64,000 nucleotides of DNA from CAZIPN01 sp964541225 (GTDB lineage Bacteria; Actinomycetota; Coriobacteriia; Anaerosomatales; JAAXUF01): positions 1 through 64,000 of the forward strand of contig CAZIPN010000002.1 of assembly GCA_964541225.1 (NCBI GenBank). Direction: 5' to 3'. Every line of letters starts with the position of its first letter. The first letter of the stretch is position 1. The position numbers and the translations under genes are program-made. Below the pieces are notes generated by a model. The model had not been told where the DNA came from. It was given only the letters and a program-made list of their open reading frames with translations, and searched no databases. Below, piece by piece: positions 44,359 to 52,184 of the stretch.

Positions 44359-44964
44359 ATGGGATGGCGTGTCGGGGCCACCGCACCGCCGAATGTGTTC
44401 CTGCGAGAAAGGCGCCGTCGCGTGCCGCTTTGGGCTTGGATAGCGATAGGGGCGGGGATCATTGTTGTGCTGGCAGGCGCAACGGTTGCTGGCGTGTTCG
44501 CGTATCGGGCTGCAGAGGAACGCTACGGACTCCGGTTGGTGCGTAGTCGAGAGAGCTTGGATTCCGTGCGACAGGCCCTTGGAGACTCGCTCGGTCGGTT
44601 GGCCGAGGGGACGGAAGCCGAACTGAGGACTTTCGCAGACAACACCGATTCGGGTGAACGGCGCGCAATGCACGAGGTCGCCTCACGTGCGCAGCTACTG
44701 GCCGATGAGCTGGACGTCACGGCTCTGCCCGGAGCGTTCATCCCGGCAGCGGAGGCCCTCGCGGATGCGGCGCATCTCATAGCCGTTGAGGCTGGCAGGG
44801 TCCGCGACGATGCCTGTGGCGAGGAAGCGCTCGAAGAACTCGGGAATATTGACCTTGACGCTGTGGAAACGTACTACCAGGCCGCGATTGCAGCGGTGCG
44901 ACAGGTGTGCGAATCCTGTGGCATTGATGACTCGGCTGTCTACGGCGGAGGGTTGTATCTGTGA
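44359..44964 (+). CDS. Single-pass membrane protein of unknown function
   Basis: A 201-aa protein with a basic cytoplasmic N-terminus, one membrane helix (about 24-48, WAWIAIGAGIIVVLAGATVA) and an external, acidic helical domain with four Cys in the last 60 residues. No domain recognised. The ribosome-binding site is weak; ATG 44359 is the best start. It overlaps the next gene by 4 bp, so the two products may work together at the cell surface. Confidence 0.7.
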   Translation: MGWRVGATAPPNVFLRERRRRVPLWAWIAIGAGIIVVLAGATVAGVFAYRAAEERYGLRLVRSRESLDSVRQALGDSLGRLAEGTEAELRTFADNTDSGERRAMHEVASRAQLLADELDVTALPGAFIPAAEALADAAHLIAVEAGRVRDDACGEEALEELGNIDLDAVETYYQAAIAAVRQVCESCGIDDSAVYGGGLYL

Positions 44965-45338
44965 CGGGTCTTGGGAAGGTGCTCCGAGCGATCGCCGGTA
45001 TCGCGATCGTAGTCGTGTTGGTGATCACGGTGAATTCCTGGTTTGGTCAATACAAAATCGCCTCGAAGAAGGCGGCCTCCGAAACAAGCCAAACCGCTAC
45101 GGGCACTCCCGAACCGACCGCAACGATGCCCGTGCAAGGGGTCACTGTATCCGTCTTGGCTGCGGAGCCTCTCTTCGCCACACCCGGGCCAAACGCGAAG
45201 AAGCTACGTACGTTGCGCAAGGGCGAGCAGTTGCTGCTGGTTGGCCTCACGCAGGACAACTGGCTTCAGGCGCGTGACAGCAACGGCAAGGTCGGCTACA
45301 TCCCCAATGACAAACGCATCGCAAGAGTCAAGAAGTAG
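44961..45338 (+). CDS. Membrane-anchored SH3-domain protein
   Basis: A 125-aa protein with an N-terminal membrane anchor (VLRAIAGIAIVVVLVITV), a Thr/Pro-rich linker, then a bacterial SH3-like domain (about 60-122) with RTLRKGEQLLLVGLTQDNWL and DSNGKVGYIPNDK. Such domains bind wall peptides. GTG 44961 overlaps the upstream stop (GTGA). Confidence 0.8.
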   Translation: MTGLGKVLRAIAGIAIVVVLVITVNSWFGQYKIASKKAASETSQTATGTPEPTATMPVQGVTVSVLAAEPLFATPGPNAKKLRTLRKGEQLLLVGLTQDNWLQARDSNGKVGYIPNDKRIARVKK

Positions 45339-45346
45339 GCTGTGAC

Positions 45347-45676
45347 ATGATTCGCATGATCGGCAACGCAGACGAATTCTGGCGGCTGCGCATCACGCGA
45401 CTTGATACCACCGAGAACTTCGAATTCGAGTGGCACGACGACATCCTCTATCGCGAGCCGCATCCAGATCCCGGCGACGAGGTTGAGTCCTGGTATGTCG
45501 AGGCCGTCCGCCTCGATGACTCCGAAGTTGTCTCTCGGCTGGCGACCTGCAATTCGCAGGGCGAGGCCCGGGATGTCCTGGCGACGATTATGGGTGATCT
45601 TGTTCAGATGACCAAGTCGGAGTTCGAGGTTGCCTACGTGGACTCAGCACAACAAGGCGACGTGGGCGTGGACTGA
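45347..45676 (+). CDS. Small acidic protein of unknown function
   Basis: A 109-aa cytoplasmic protein, acidic and rich in Trp, Asp and Glu, with no recognised domain. It begins 8 bp after the SH3 gene and ends the run started at iorA or at 44359. Confidence 0.65.
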   Translation: MIRMIGNADEFWRLRITRLDTTENFEFEWHDDILYREPHPDPGDEVESWYVEAVRLDDSEVVSRLATCNSQGEARDVLATIMGDLVQMTKSEFEVAYVDSAQQGDVGVD

Positions 45677-45892
45677 TCGGGCGCCCGCCTTCATCGGGCG
45701 TGAGAGAGTGAATTGGGGTCGGGGGGTCTCGAAGCGGAGTGGGCGTATGGAGGGTGCGCTGAAGATCACGACATTACATAAGATGTATTATCAGACTTAT
45801 TGGGGTGAGGAGAGAGCGCGGCGGGGTGCCCGAGGGGCACTGCGTGCATGGGTTGCACGGAGCACCGTGCTGGACACAGCGAGTGGCGCGGC

Positions 45893-46864
45893 CTACTTGG
45901 AGTCAGCGATGAGTTCGGAGATTGTGACGAACTGAAATCCGCGCGCTTGTAGGTCCGGCAGGATTCGCTTGAGAGCCTCGTAGGACGGTTTCGAGCCCCA
46001 GTGGCACAGAATGACATCACCCGGCTGGACTCCGCCGTGAGCCGTGACGACGTTGGCGTAGAGCTTCTTTGGAGTAGCACCCCGGCCCGAGTCGCCGAAG
46101 CTGCGGTTCCACATGACGATGCGGTAGCCCAGAGATGCGGCGGTGGACTTGACAGTGGAGTCGGTAGCGCCATATGGCGGCCGCAGATACGGGGCCTGGT
46201 TGCCCGTCACTGAGGTGATGACGCGTTGCGTTCGGGTGAGCTGTGAGCGGATCTGGGACGAAGAGAGTTTCGTGAGGAATGGGTGCGACCAGGAGTGGTT
46301 GCCGATCTCGAATCCCGCATCGTTCATAGCTTCAAGGTCGCTCTTGTGGGTTTGGGCCCAAGACCCAACCAGAAATGTCGTGCAGCGGGCGTCGTACTGC
46401 TTAAGCAGGGCCAGCATCTCGGGCTGGTAGTTGTATCCATCATCAAGCGTCAGAGCGATGTACTTGTGGCGAGGGTGAAGGTGATTGATGGACGGTGTGC
46501 TCGCCGAGATGCGGGGAGCATTCGGGAACGACACAGCAGCTTTCTTCACTGCAGAGATGCTTGCCGCGGCGGCCTTCGAAGTGGCCGAGTCCGGTTGAGA
46601 CGAAACGGCCTGAGAAGTGTCGGCTGTGCGAGTCGCCGAAGCTGCGAGCGAGCCGGTTGGCTGCGATGATGTTGGGGGCGTCGAACGTCCCTGTGAATGG
46701 GCTGCAGTTGACACGCGAGCAGCGTGGGAGGACGCATACGCTCTCCAGCCGAGCCATCCAGCCCCCGCGAGAAGCGCGAGAACAACGGTGATGGTGACAA
46801 CGCCGACGACGGTCGATTTTGTACGTCTACGCCGCCGCGATTCGATCCGAGACTGCTGAGCCAT
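45893..46864 (-). CDS. Secreted polysaccharide deacetylase (NodB domain)
   Basis: Carbohydrate esterase of the peptidoglycan/chitin deacetylase group, 323 aa. One N-terminal membrane anchor (about 17-42), a Ser/Thr/Ala-rich linker (about 45-120), then a NodB domain (about 130-315) with the catalytic/metal motifs TLDDGYNYQPEM, NHSWSHPFLT and LRPPYGATD. The nucleophilic first Asp and metal-binding His pair are present, so it is likely active on wall amino sugars. Start ATG 46864 follows AAGGGA. Confidence 0.92.
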   Translation of the reverse strand: MAQQSRIESRRRRRTKSTVVGVVTITVVLALLAGAGWLGWRAYASSHAARVSTAAHSQGRSTPPTSSQPTGSLAASATRTADTSQAVSSQPDSATSKAAAASISAVKKAAVSFPNAPRISASTPSINHLHPRHKYIALTLDDGYNYQPEMLALLKQYDARCTTFLVGSWAQTHKSDLEAMNDAGFEIGNHSWSHPFLTKLSSSQIRSQLTRTQRVITSVTGNQAPYLRPPYGATDSTVKSTAASLGYRIVMWNRSFGDSGRGATPKKLYANVVTAHGGVQPGDVILCHWGSKPSYEALKRILPDLQARGFQFVTISELIADSK

Positions 46865-46992
46865 GGGGTCCCTTCACGCATTTGGAAAGGCGGTGCCGAG
46901 GAGTGCTTGCGGGAGCAACGGCAGTATCCCCCCGCTCGATGTTGAGGGCAACCGGTGCTGGGGCTCAAAGCACAAGATCCTGAAGCGCGAGG

Positions 46993-47028
46993 CGGCCCCG
47001 GATCGCGTCTGGGCGCGGGCCGGGGCCG
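46993..47028 (-). terminator. GC-rich hairpin after the Nudix gene
   Basis: Perfect 9-bp arms CGGCCCCGG / CCGGGGCCG with an 18-nt loop lie 40 bp beyond the Nudix stop. No T-run follows, so termination is possible but unproven. Confidence 0.35.
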
Positions 47029-47067
47029 TCGTGGACCGCGCGCGAGCGCGGGGTCGCAACAGAAGCG

Positions 47068-47532
47068 CTAGGTCTTGTAGACCGAGCCGAGGTACGTCGG
47101 TGTGTCCGTCTTGCCCCCAAGCGCGTGTCGGAGTGCGTCAGCGATTGGCGGACGGAGATCCAAAGACCCCAAGTCGTCTGCATTGACGAGGTCGACTGCC
47201 TCAACGCGAGTGTCATCCGGGTGCTCGGCGATCTGCCCTCCCGCTGGCGTTGCCGCGAACGTGATGTTGACAACGTGACGCGAACCGTCGGGATCGATCG
47301 TGTCGTTCACGAAGAGCAGCGGACCCGGCAACGCGTCGAGTCCTGTTTCTTCGCGAACTTCTCGCAGCAGTGCCTGCTCAAGCGTCTCACCCCACTTGAC
47401 GCCCCCGCCGGGAAGCAGATGATACGCTGCGTCTTGCGCACGGTGCCTGACGGTCACGACGCGCCCATCCAAGAGCATGAGGGCGGCGACGCGGATGCGG
47501 GGCTTATCTGTGGCCTGTGCTACCAAAGCCAC
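47068..47532 (-). CDS. Nudix hydrolase
   Basis: Hydrolyses a nucleoside diphosphate linked to another moiety. The Nudix box G-x5-E-x7-R-E-x2-E-E-x-G is complete in GGGVKWGETLEQALLREVREETGL-type order (about residues 42-65). The substrate cannot be predicted. The gene overlaps the end of dut. The start is uncertain: GTG 47532 with GGAGAG nearby, TTG 47526, or a longer ATG at 47583 that would overlap dut by 80 bp. Confidence 0.85.
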   Translation of the reverse strand: MALVAQATDKPRIRVAALMLLDGRVVTVRHRAQDAAYHLLPGGGVKWGETLEQALLREVREETGLDALPGPLLFVNDTIDPDGSRHVVNITFAATPAGGQIAEHPDDTRVEAVDLVNADDLGSLDLRPPIADALRHALGGKTDTPTYLGSVYKT

Positions 47533-47941
47533 CCTCTCCGCGTGCGGTTTCGCCGAGGTCCTCGACCTCTTCGAGGGAGACACGCTCTACTCGCTGAATG
47601 ACGAGCTGGGCGATCTTGTCGCCGCGTGAGATCGTTAGAGATTGCGCAGGATCGAGATTGACTGCGATTACCTTGATCTCGCCACGATAGTGGCTGTCGA
47701 TCAATCCCGGCGTGTTCACGAATGACAAGCCATCACGAAGAGCTCGACCGCTGCGCGGCTGCACGAAGCCGGCAAATCCCTCTGGGATGGCGACTGCAAT
47801 GCCGGTTGGAATGAGGGTGCGTTCACCGGGTTGGAGAACATGGTCGCCCGCCGAGCAGATATCGAGGCCTGCATCGCCCTGGTGGGCGTAGCTAGGTAGA
47901 GGGAGGTCGCTGTCAAGCCGCCTTATTGGGACCGCTACCAT
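47504..47941 (-). CDS. dut: dUTP diphosphatase
   Basis: Cleaves dUTP to dUMP and PPi, preventing uracil in DNA. 145 aa with the five trimeric dUTPase motifs: HQGDAGLDI, PRSGRALRDG, NTPGLIDSHYRGEIKV, RGDKIAQLVI and the C-terminal GEGGFGSTG. It starts 3 bp after nrdR, so nrdR-dut-nudix forms a nucleotide-metabolism operon. Confidence 0.96.
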   Translation of the reverse strand: MVAVPIRRLDSDLPLPSYAHQGDAGLDICSAGDHVLQPGERTLIPTGIAVAIPEGFAGFVQPRSGRALRDGLSFVNTPGLIDSHYRGEIKVIAVNLDPAQSLTISRGDKIAQLVIQRVERVSLEEVEDLGETARGEGGFGSTGHR

Positions 47942-47944
47942 TCC

Positions 47945-48391
47945 CTAGCTGAACTCCCTCAGTTCCGATGTGAACTCGTCAAGATCCTGGAATTCCTTGT
48001 AGACAGACGCGAATCGAACGTATGCCACCCTGTCAACGTCTTTGAGCCTGCGCAACACCATGTCACCTACGGTGCGGCTTTCGACTTCGTAGCGAAACGA
48101 ATTGTGTAGCTCGCTCTCAACGTCGTCGATGAGCCCCTCAAGCTGCTCGATACTCACATTGCGCTTGGCCGTGGCGACCATGAGACCGCGAAGGAGCTTC
48201 CCGCGGTCGAACGGCTCCACCTCGCCGCCCTTCTTCGTGACCATGAGTGGCATTTCTTCGCGCCGTTCATATGTGGTGAATCTCTCGGCGCACTTGAGAC
48301 ACTCTCGGCGGCGGCGAATAGCATCCTGCGATTCCGACGTACGGGAATCCACCACTTTGGTCTCGTCATGGCCACAGAAAGGACAGCGCAT
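47945..48391 (-). CDS. nrdR: NrdR ribonucleotide-reductase repressor
   Basis: Zinc-ribbon plus ATP-cone repressor of ribonucleotide reductase genes, 148 aa. The ribbon begins MRCPFCGHDETKV with the second Cys pair in CLKCAERFTTYE; the ATP cone follows (VTKKGGEVEPFDRGKLLRGL). Start ATG 48391 matches the universal MxCPxC N-terminus; the longer in-frame start is rejected. No ribonucleotide reductase gene or NrdR box pair was seen in the window. Confidence 0.96.
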   Translation of the reverse strand: MRCPFCGHDETKVVDSRTSESQDAIRRRRECLKCAERFTTYERREEMPLMVTKKGGEVEPFDRGKLLRGLMVATAKRNVSIEQLEGLIDDVESELHNSFRYEVESRTVGDMVLRRLKDVDRVAYVRFASVYKEFQDLDEFTSELREFS

Positions 48392-48498
48392 GCCCACCCC
48401 TACATCTTGGCTGGTGCGAACGTTAGCACACAAGATATGGGGTTACAACGCCGAGGTTCTACGGGGCTCGGGACTGCCCATGCGGTGAAGCGCCGTGT

Positions 48499-48873
48499 CT
48501 ACCGACAAGCGACCGTCGGCGAGCGACGACTCGACCCCGGTACGCGAATGGTCGTACCTGCTATCAGGACACCAGCGCGCGAGCCGTTCATCTCGGCGAT
48601 TAGTTCGGCGGTCTGCTGCGTGGTCTGTCCTTCGACGGGGTGCGCCACCGCAATGGACCAAAGCGTGTCCCCTGCGTCGACGTGCACCCGCGATGTCGGC
48701 TGAGCGGCGTGGGAACGGCCGGACGAAGTTGCGATGCCGAGAATTAGCAGTATCGCGAGGACGATCAAGATGAATGTCTCAATCGCCGCGGAGTGGGACG
48801 GTTCGACCGGCTCGGAAGGCTCGGCCGGCCGGCGTCGGCGGGACGTGGCATGCGCCAATTCTGTGGTGCTCAT
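48499..48873 (-). CDS. LysM membrane protein, probable SOS-induced division inhibitor (YneA/DivS type)
   Basis: A 124-aa protein: polar N-terminus, one membrane helix (TFILIVLAILLILGI), then a LysM domain (about 65-110) with DAGDTLWSIAVAHPV and LIAGTTIRVP. It is divergent from lexA, separated by four LexA boxes. In Bacillus (YneA) and in actinobacteria small membrane or LysM proteins divergent from lexA halt division during DNA damage. By position and layout this is the likely counterpart; sequence similarity itself is weak. ATG 48873 has AGGGGAG upstream. Confidence 0.82.
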   Translation of the reverse strand: MSTTELAHATSRRRRPAEPSEPVEPSHSAAIETFILIVLAILLILGIATSSGRSHAAQPTSRVHVDAGDTLWSIAVAHPVEGQTTQQTAELIAEMNGSRAGVLIAGTTIRVPGSSRRSPTVACR

Positions 48874-48946
48874 CTCGTGCTCCCCTGCAACGCGGTGTCA
48901 CTACAGACGGACCGTAGCTGACGGGTCTGACATCGACCTGCGGTGG

Positions 48947-48960
48947 CGAACAGGTGTTCG
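48947..48960. promoter_or_regulatory. LexA box 1
   Basis: CGAACAGGTGTTCG: both half-sites match the Gram-positive LexA consensus CGAAC-N4-GTTCG exactly. Nearest to the LysM gene. Confidence 0.85.
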
Positions 48961-48976
48961 TACTGCCGAGTGTAAG

Positions 48977-48990
48977 CGAACATGTGTTCG
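48977..48990. promoter_or_regulatory. LexA box 2
   Basis: CGAACATGTGTTCG, exact half-sites, centred 30 bp from box 1, so the two lie on the same face of the DNA helix. Confidence 0.85.
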
Positions 48991-49005
48991 CATGCAAGAG
49001 CGTGT

Positions 49006-49019
49006 CGAACGCACGTTTG
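49006..49019. promoter_or_regulatory. LexA box 3 (one mismatch)
   Basis: CGAACGCACGTTTG, one mismatch in the right half-site, centred 29 bp from box 2. Confidence 0.6.
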
Positions 49020-49050
49020 CATGTGCGTTGAGCTGTCTGTACACTCGAAG

Positions 49051-49064
49051 CGCACAGGTGTTCG
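49051..49064. promoter_or_regulatory. LexA box 4 (one mismatch)
   Basis: CGCACAGGTGTTCG, one mismatch in the left half-site, ending 17 bp before the lexA start codon; suited to autorepression. Confidence 0.6.
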
Positions 49065-49081
49065 ATACGAGGGAGCCGGCG

Positions 49082-49705
49082 ATGACGTACCAGCGCGAGC
49101 TCACGAAGAGGCAGCAGCAGATTCTCGACTACATCCGAGGTGAGATCCACCGCTGCGGCTACCCGCCGAGCGTTCGTGAGATTGGGGAAGCCGTAGGCCT
49201 CTCCTCTTCTTCGACGGTTCACTCACATCTGGCTGCTCTTGAGGCGAAGGGCTACATCCGCCGAGATCCAACCAAGCCGCGCGCGGTCGAGGTGCTTGAC
49301 TATCGCGAGACCGACCGTGGCGTGGATTACGGCTCAGTTCGTGCGGTACCCGTCGTCGGGCAGGTTGCCGCTGGTCAGCCGATCCTTGCCGCCGAGAACA
49401 TCGAGCAGACGATGTCGCTTCCGGTTGAGATGGCCGACGATCAGACGTTCATTTTGCGAGTCCGCGGTGAATCCATGATCGAAGCGGGCATTCTCGACGG
49501 GGACTTCGTGGTGGTGCGTCAGCAGCCGACGGCTACGAACGGTGACATTGTTGTCGCGATGCTTGACGACTCAGCGACGGTGAAGACGTTTTATCGCGAG
49601 GCGGATCGTGTTCGACTGCAACCCGCGAACTCGACGATGGAGCCGATCTACTCAACCGACGTCACCATCCTGGGCAAGGTCGTGGCGCTCTTCCGCCGAC
49701 TGTAG
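49082..49705 (+). CDS. lexA: LexA SOS repressor
   Basis: Self-cleaving repressor of the DNA-damage response, 207 aa. N-terminal winged helix (LTKRQQQILDYIRGEI, PPSVREIGEAVGLSSSSTVH); cleavage site Ala97-Gly98 in VAAGQP; catalytic Ser131 (RGESM) and Lys168 (TVKTF). ATG 49082 with GAGGGAG upstream gives the standard N-terminus. Autoregulation is expected through boxes 1-4. Convergent with hflX. Confidence 0.97.
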   Translation: MTYQRELTKRQQQILDYIRGEIHRCGYPPSVREIGEAVGLSSSSTVHSHLAALEAKGYIRRDPTKPRAVEVLDYRETDRGVDYGSVRAVPVVGQVAAGQPILAAENIEQTMSLPVEMADDQTFILRVRGESMIEAGILDGDFVVVRQQPTATNGDIVVAMLDDSATVKTFYREADRVRLQPANSTMEPIYSTDVTILGKVVALFRRL

Positions 49706-49746
49706 CCGGGAACGGCAGCCGGAGCCGGGAACGGCCCGGGAATGGG

Positions 49747-50988
49747 CTAGCTGTCTGCCGAGATGTCCTCGCTGCTTTCGATTCGGAACTCATCGAATGC
49801 CGAGATGGACTCGGCAGGTATCCGGAGCACGAGCTGCGTACCGGTTTGCGTGTGTCGCTCGCTGATGATCTGTGCACGCTCGTGAGCAAGCGCGACGATC
49901 TCGCCGCGTGTGTAGGGCACGAGTACCGTCAACGTCACGCTGTGCTTCGCGGCCTCCTCGGCAATTCGGGTGAGCAGCGTCTCGAGGCCTTGCTCATGGA
50001 GGCTGGACACGAGTAGCGCACCCGGGAATCGACGACACAGCACGTCGGCCTCCTCGGGCGTGAGCAGATCGGACTTGTTGAAGACCACGATGCTGGGTGT
50101 CTCGGCGGCTCCGATCTCGTGCAAGACTTCGCGCACTGCTTGCATGTGGGCGTCGCGGTGCTCGGCGCTCGCATCGGCGACGTGAAGGAGCAGGTCGGCC
50201 TCGGCGACCTCGTCGAGCGTCGACTTGAAGGCTTCCACCAGCCCGTGAGGAAGCTTGTGAATGAACCCCACGGTGTCGGTGAGCGTGATCTCGCGGCCTT
50301 CAGGCAGGCACAGCCGGCGCGTCGTGGAGTCGAGCGTGGCGAACAGCATGTCCGCCTGTAGGACGCCGGCGTCGGTGAGCGCATTGAGGAGCGTCGACTT
50401 GCCCGCGTTCGTGTAGCCGACGAGGGAGACTCGGTAGACGCCGCTGCGCGCTCTTGCCTTGCGCTGCAGCTTGCGCTCGCCTGTCACTGCCGCCAGATCG
50501 CGCTTGAGCGCGGCGATGCGCTTGCGGGCCATGCGGCGGTCTGTCTCGAGCTGCGACTCGCCGGCGCCGAAGCGTGTGCCACGACCACCGCCGAGACGCT
50601 CACGTTCGAGGTGTCCCCACATGCCGCGCAGACGCGGCAGAACGTACTCCTGCTGCGCGAGGTCGACCTGCAGTTTCCCTTCGCGGGTCACCGCATGCAT
50701 GGCGAAGATCTCCAGGATGAGAGCGGTCCGGTCGATGACGCGCGTTTCAGGCAAGAGCTTCTCGATATTGAGCTGCTGGCTCGGCGACAGCTCGTCGTCG
50801 AAGATGACGAGGTTCGCGTCAAGTGCTTGCGCGGTCTCGGCGATTTCGTCGGCCTTGCCAGCACCGACGAACGTGCGGGGATTGGGGCGGTCGAGCCGCT
50901 GCGTGATAGTCGCTACAACCTCGACCTCGGCCGTGTCGGCGAGTCGGGCGAGTTCGGCGAGGGACTCCTCGATGGGCCAGCGCGAGTC
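49747..50988 (-). CDS. hflX: GTPase HflX (5' part lost in the gap)
   Basis: Ribosome-splitting/rescue GTPase. The 413 residues present include the HflX N-terminal signature (RTFVGAGKADEIAE, LSPSQQLNIEKLL, VDLAQQEYVLPRLRGMW), the coiled coil, and the G domain with VGYTNAGKSTLLNAL, TDTVGFIHKLPH and NKSD. Only the first codons are missing, in the 100-N gap. The downstream end is normal. Confidence 0.93.
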   Translation of the reverse strand, partial: DSRWPIEESLAELARLADTAEVEVVATITQRLDRPNPRTFVGAGKADEIAETAQALDANLVIFDDELSPSQQLNIEKLLPETRVIDRTALILEIFAMHAVTREGKLQVDLAQQEYVLPRLRGMWGHLERERLGGGRGTRFGAGESQLETDRRMARKRIAALKRDLAAVTGERKLQRKARARSGVYRVSLVGYTNAGKSTLLNALTDAGVLQADMLFATLDSTTRRLCLPEGREITLTDTVGFIHKLPHGLVEAFKSTLDEVAEADLLLHVADASAEHRDAHMQAVREVLHEIGAAETPSIVVFNKSDLLTPEEADVLCRRFPGALLVSSLHEQGLETLLTRIAEEAAKHSVTLTVLVPYTRGEIVALAHERAQIISERHTQTGTQLVLRIPAESISAFDEFRIESSEDISADS

Positions 50989-51088
50989 NNNNNNNNNNNN
51001 NNNNNNNNNNNNNNNNNNNNNNNNNNNNNNNNNNNNNNNNNNNNNNNNNNNNNNNNNNNNNNNNNNNNNNNNNNNNNNNNNNNNNNNN
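50989..51088. other. Assembly gap (100 N)
   Basis: Exactly 100 Ns, the conventional spacer for a gap of unknown size. It removes the start of hflX and the end of dapL, and any genes between them. Confidence 0.99.
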
Positions 51089-51987
51089 CGGCGCTGATAG
51101 ATCGCGCTCATCTGGACGACGTCGTCCTGCGGGCCGAGCATTGCCTCGATCGCAGCATCCTGCACTGCGGTGAAGATGCCGGAGTCGATATTGGACTTCA
51201 CCGTGCCCAGAGCCTTGATCGCCTCGGCATTACCGGCGGCAAATGCCACACGCCAACCGGTCATGTTGTACGCCTTCGAGCAGCTGAACAGCTCGATCGC
51301 GACGTCCTTGGCGCCCGGGCGCTCGAGGAGTGAGGGCGGAGTGTAGCCGTCGAAGCCGATCTCGGAGTACGCATTGTCGTGTACGAGCAGCAGGTCATGC
51401 TTCCTGGCAAACGCAATAGCGCGGTCGAAATACTCCACCGGCGCAATTGCCGAGGAGGGGTTGTTCGGGTAGCTGATGAACATCATCTTGGCCTTGGCGA
51501 GCACGTCGGCCGGAGTTGACTCGAAATCGGCGAGCCAATCGTTGGAGTCGTTCATCGGCATCCAGTGCGTGAGCCCGCCGACGAGAATGCCGCCCGTGTG
51601 ATAGACGGGATAGCCGACACCCGGCACCAGCGTGTACTCGCCGACGTCGACGAATGCCGGGAACAGATGCGCAATGCCTTCCTTGCTGCCGATAAGCGCG
51701 AGGACTTCGCTCGCCGGATCGAGCTCGACGCCGAAGCGCCGACGCACCCACTCGGCAGATGCCTCGCGATACGCTTTGGAGCCCGCGTAGGCGGGGTATT
51801 GGTGGTTTCTCGGCACGGTGATTGCCTTGGCCATCGCGTCCACGATTCGCTGAGGAGTTGGCATGTCGGGATCGCCAATGCCGAGGGATATCACATCGAT
51901 TCCCTGAGCCTGCTTTGCCTCCTTCTTGCGGTCGATCTCAGCAAAGAGGTATGGGGGCAGGTTGTCGATTCGCTTGGCGGTCCTCAC
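51089..51987 (-). CDS. dapL: LL-diaminopimelate aminotransferase (3' part lost in the gap)
   Basis: PLP enzyme converting tetrahydrodipicolinate directly to LL-diaminopimelate, bypassing acyl intermediates. Present are 299 residues: AKRIDNLPPYLFAEIDRKKE at the start, LGIGDPDMPTP, YPAYAGSKAYREA and the PLP lysine in FSCSKAYNMTGWR. Start GTG 51987 has GAGGAG upstream. The last ~90 residues fall in the gap. dapF upstream completes the lysine/peptidoglycan branch. The aspartate/alanine aminotransferase family is the alternative. Confidence 0.9.
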
Positions 51988-52184
51988 CGGGTCGCTCTCC
52001 TCATTGTCGATGGCGGCTTTGATGAGCCGATTGGCTCGCTGCCATCGTAGCATTGGGACGGACCGCTCACGTTGCGGTCCGGTTACAGAGCGAGACCGAA
52101 CACGCGGGAGCCGATGCTCGCGTGGTTGGCATTGGTGTGCGGGAGCGATGCCGACGTTCGCTGCGGCAATGGCCTGGCGGCGTG

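Noticed and set aside
49747..52053. Apparent 768-residue HflX/aminotransferase fusion
   Set aside because: The frame is held open only by 100 Ns. The two sides are unrelated proteins, each with its own normal terminus on the side away from the gap.
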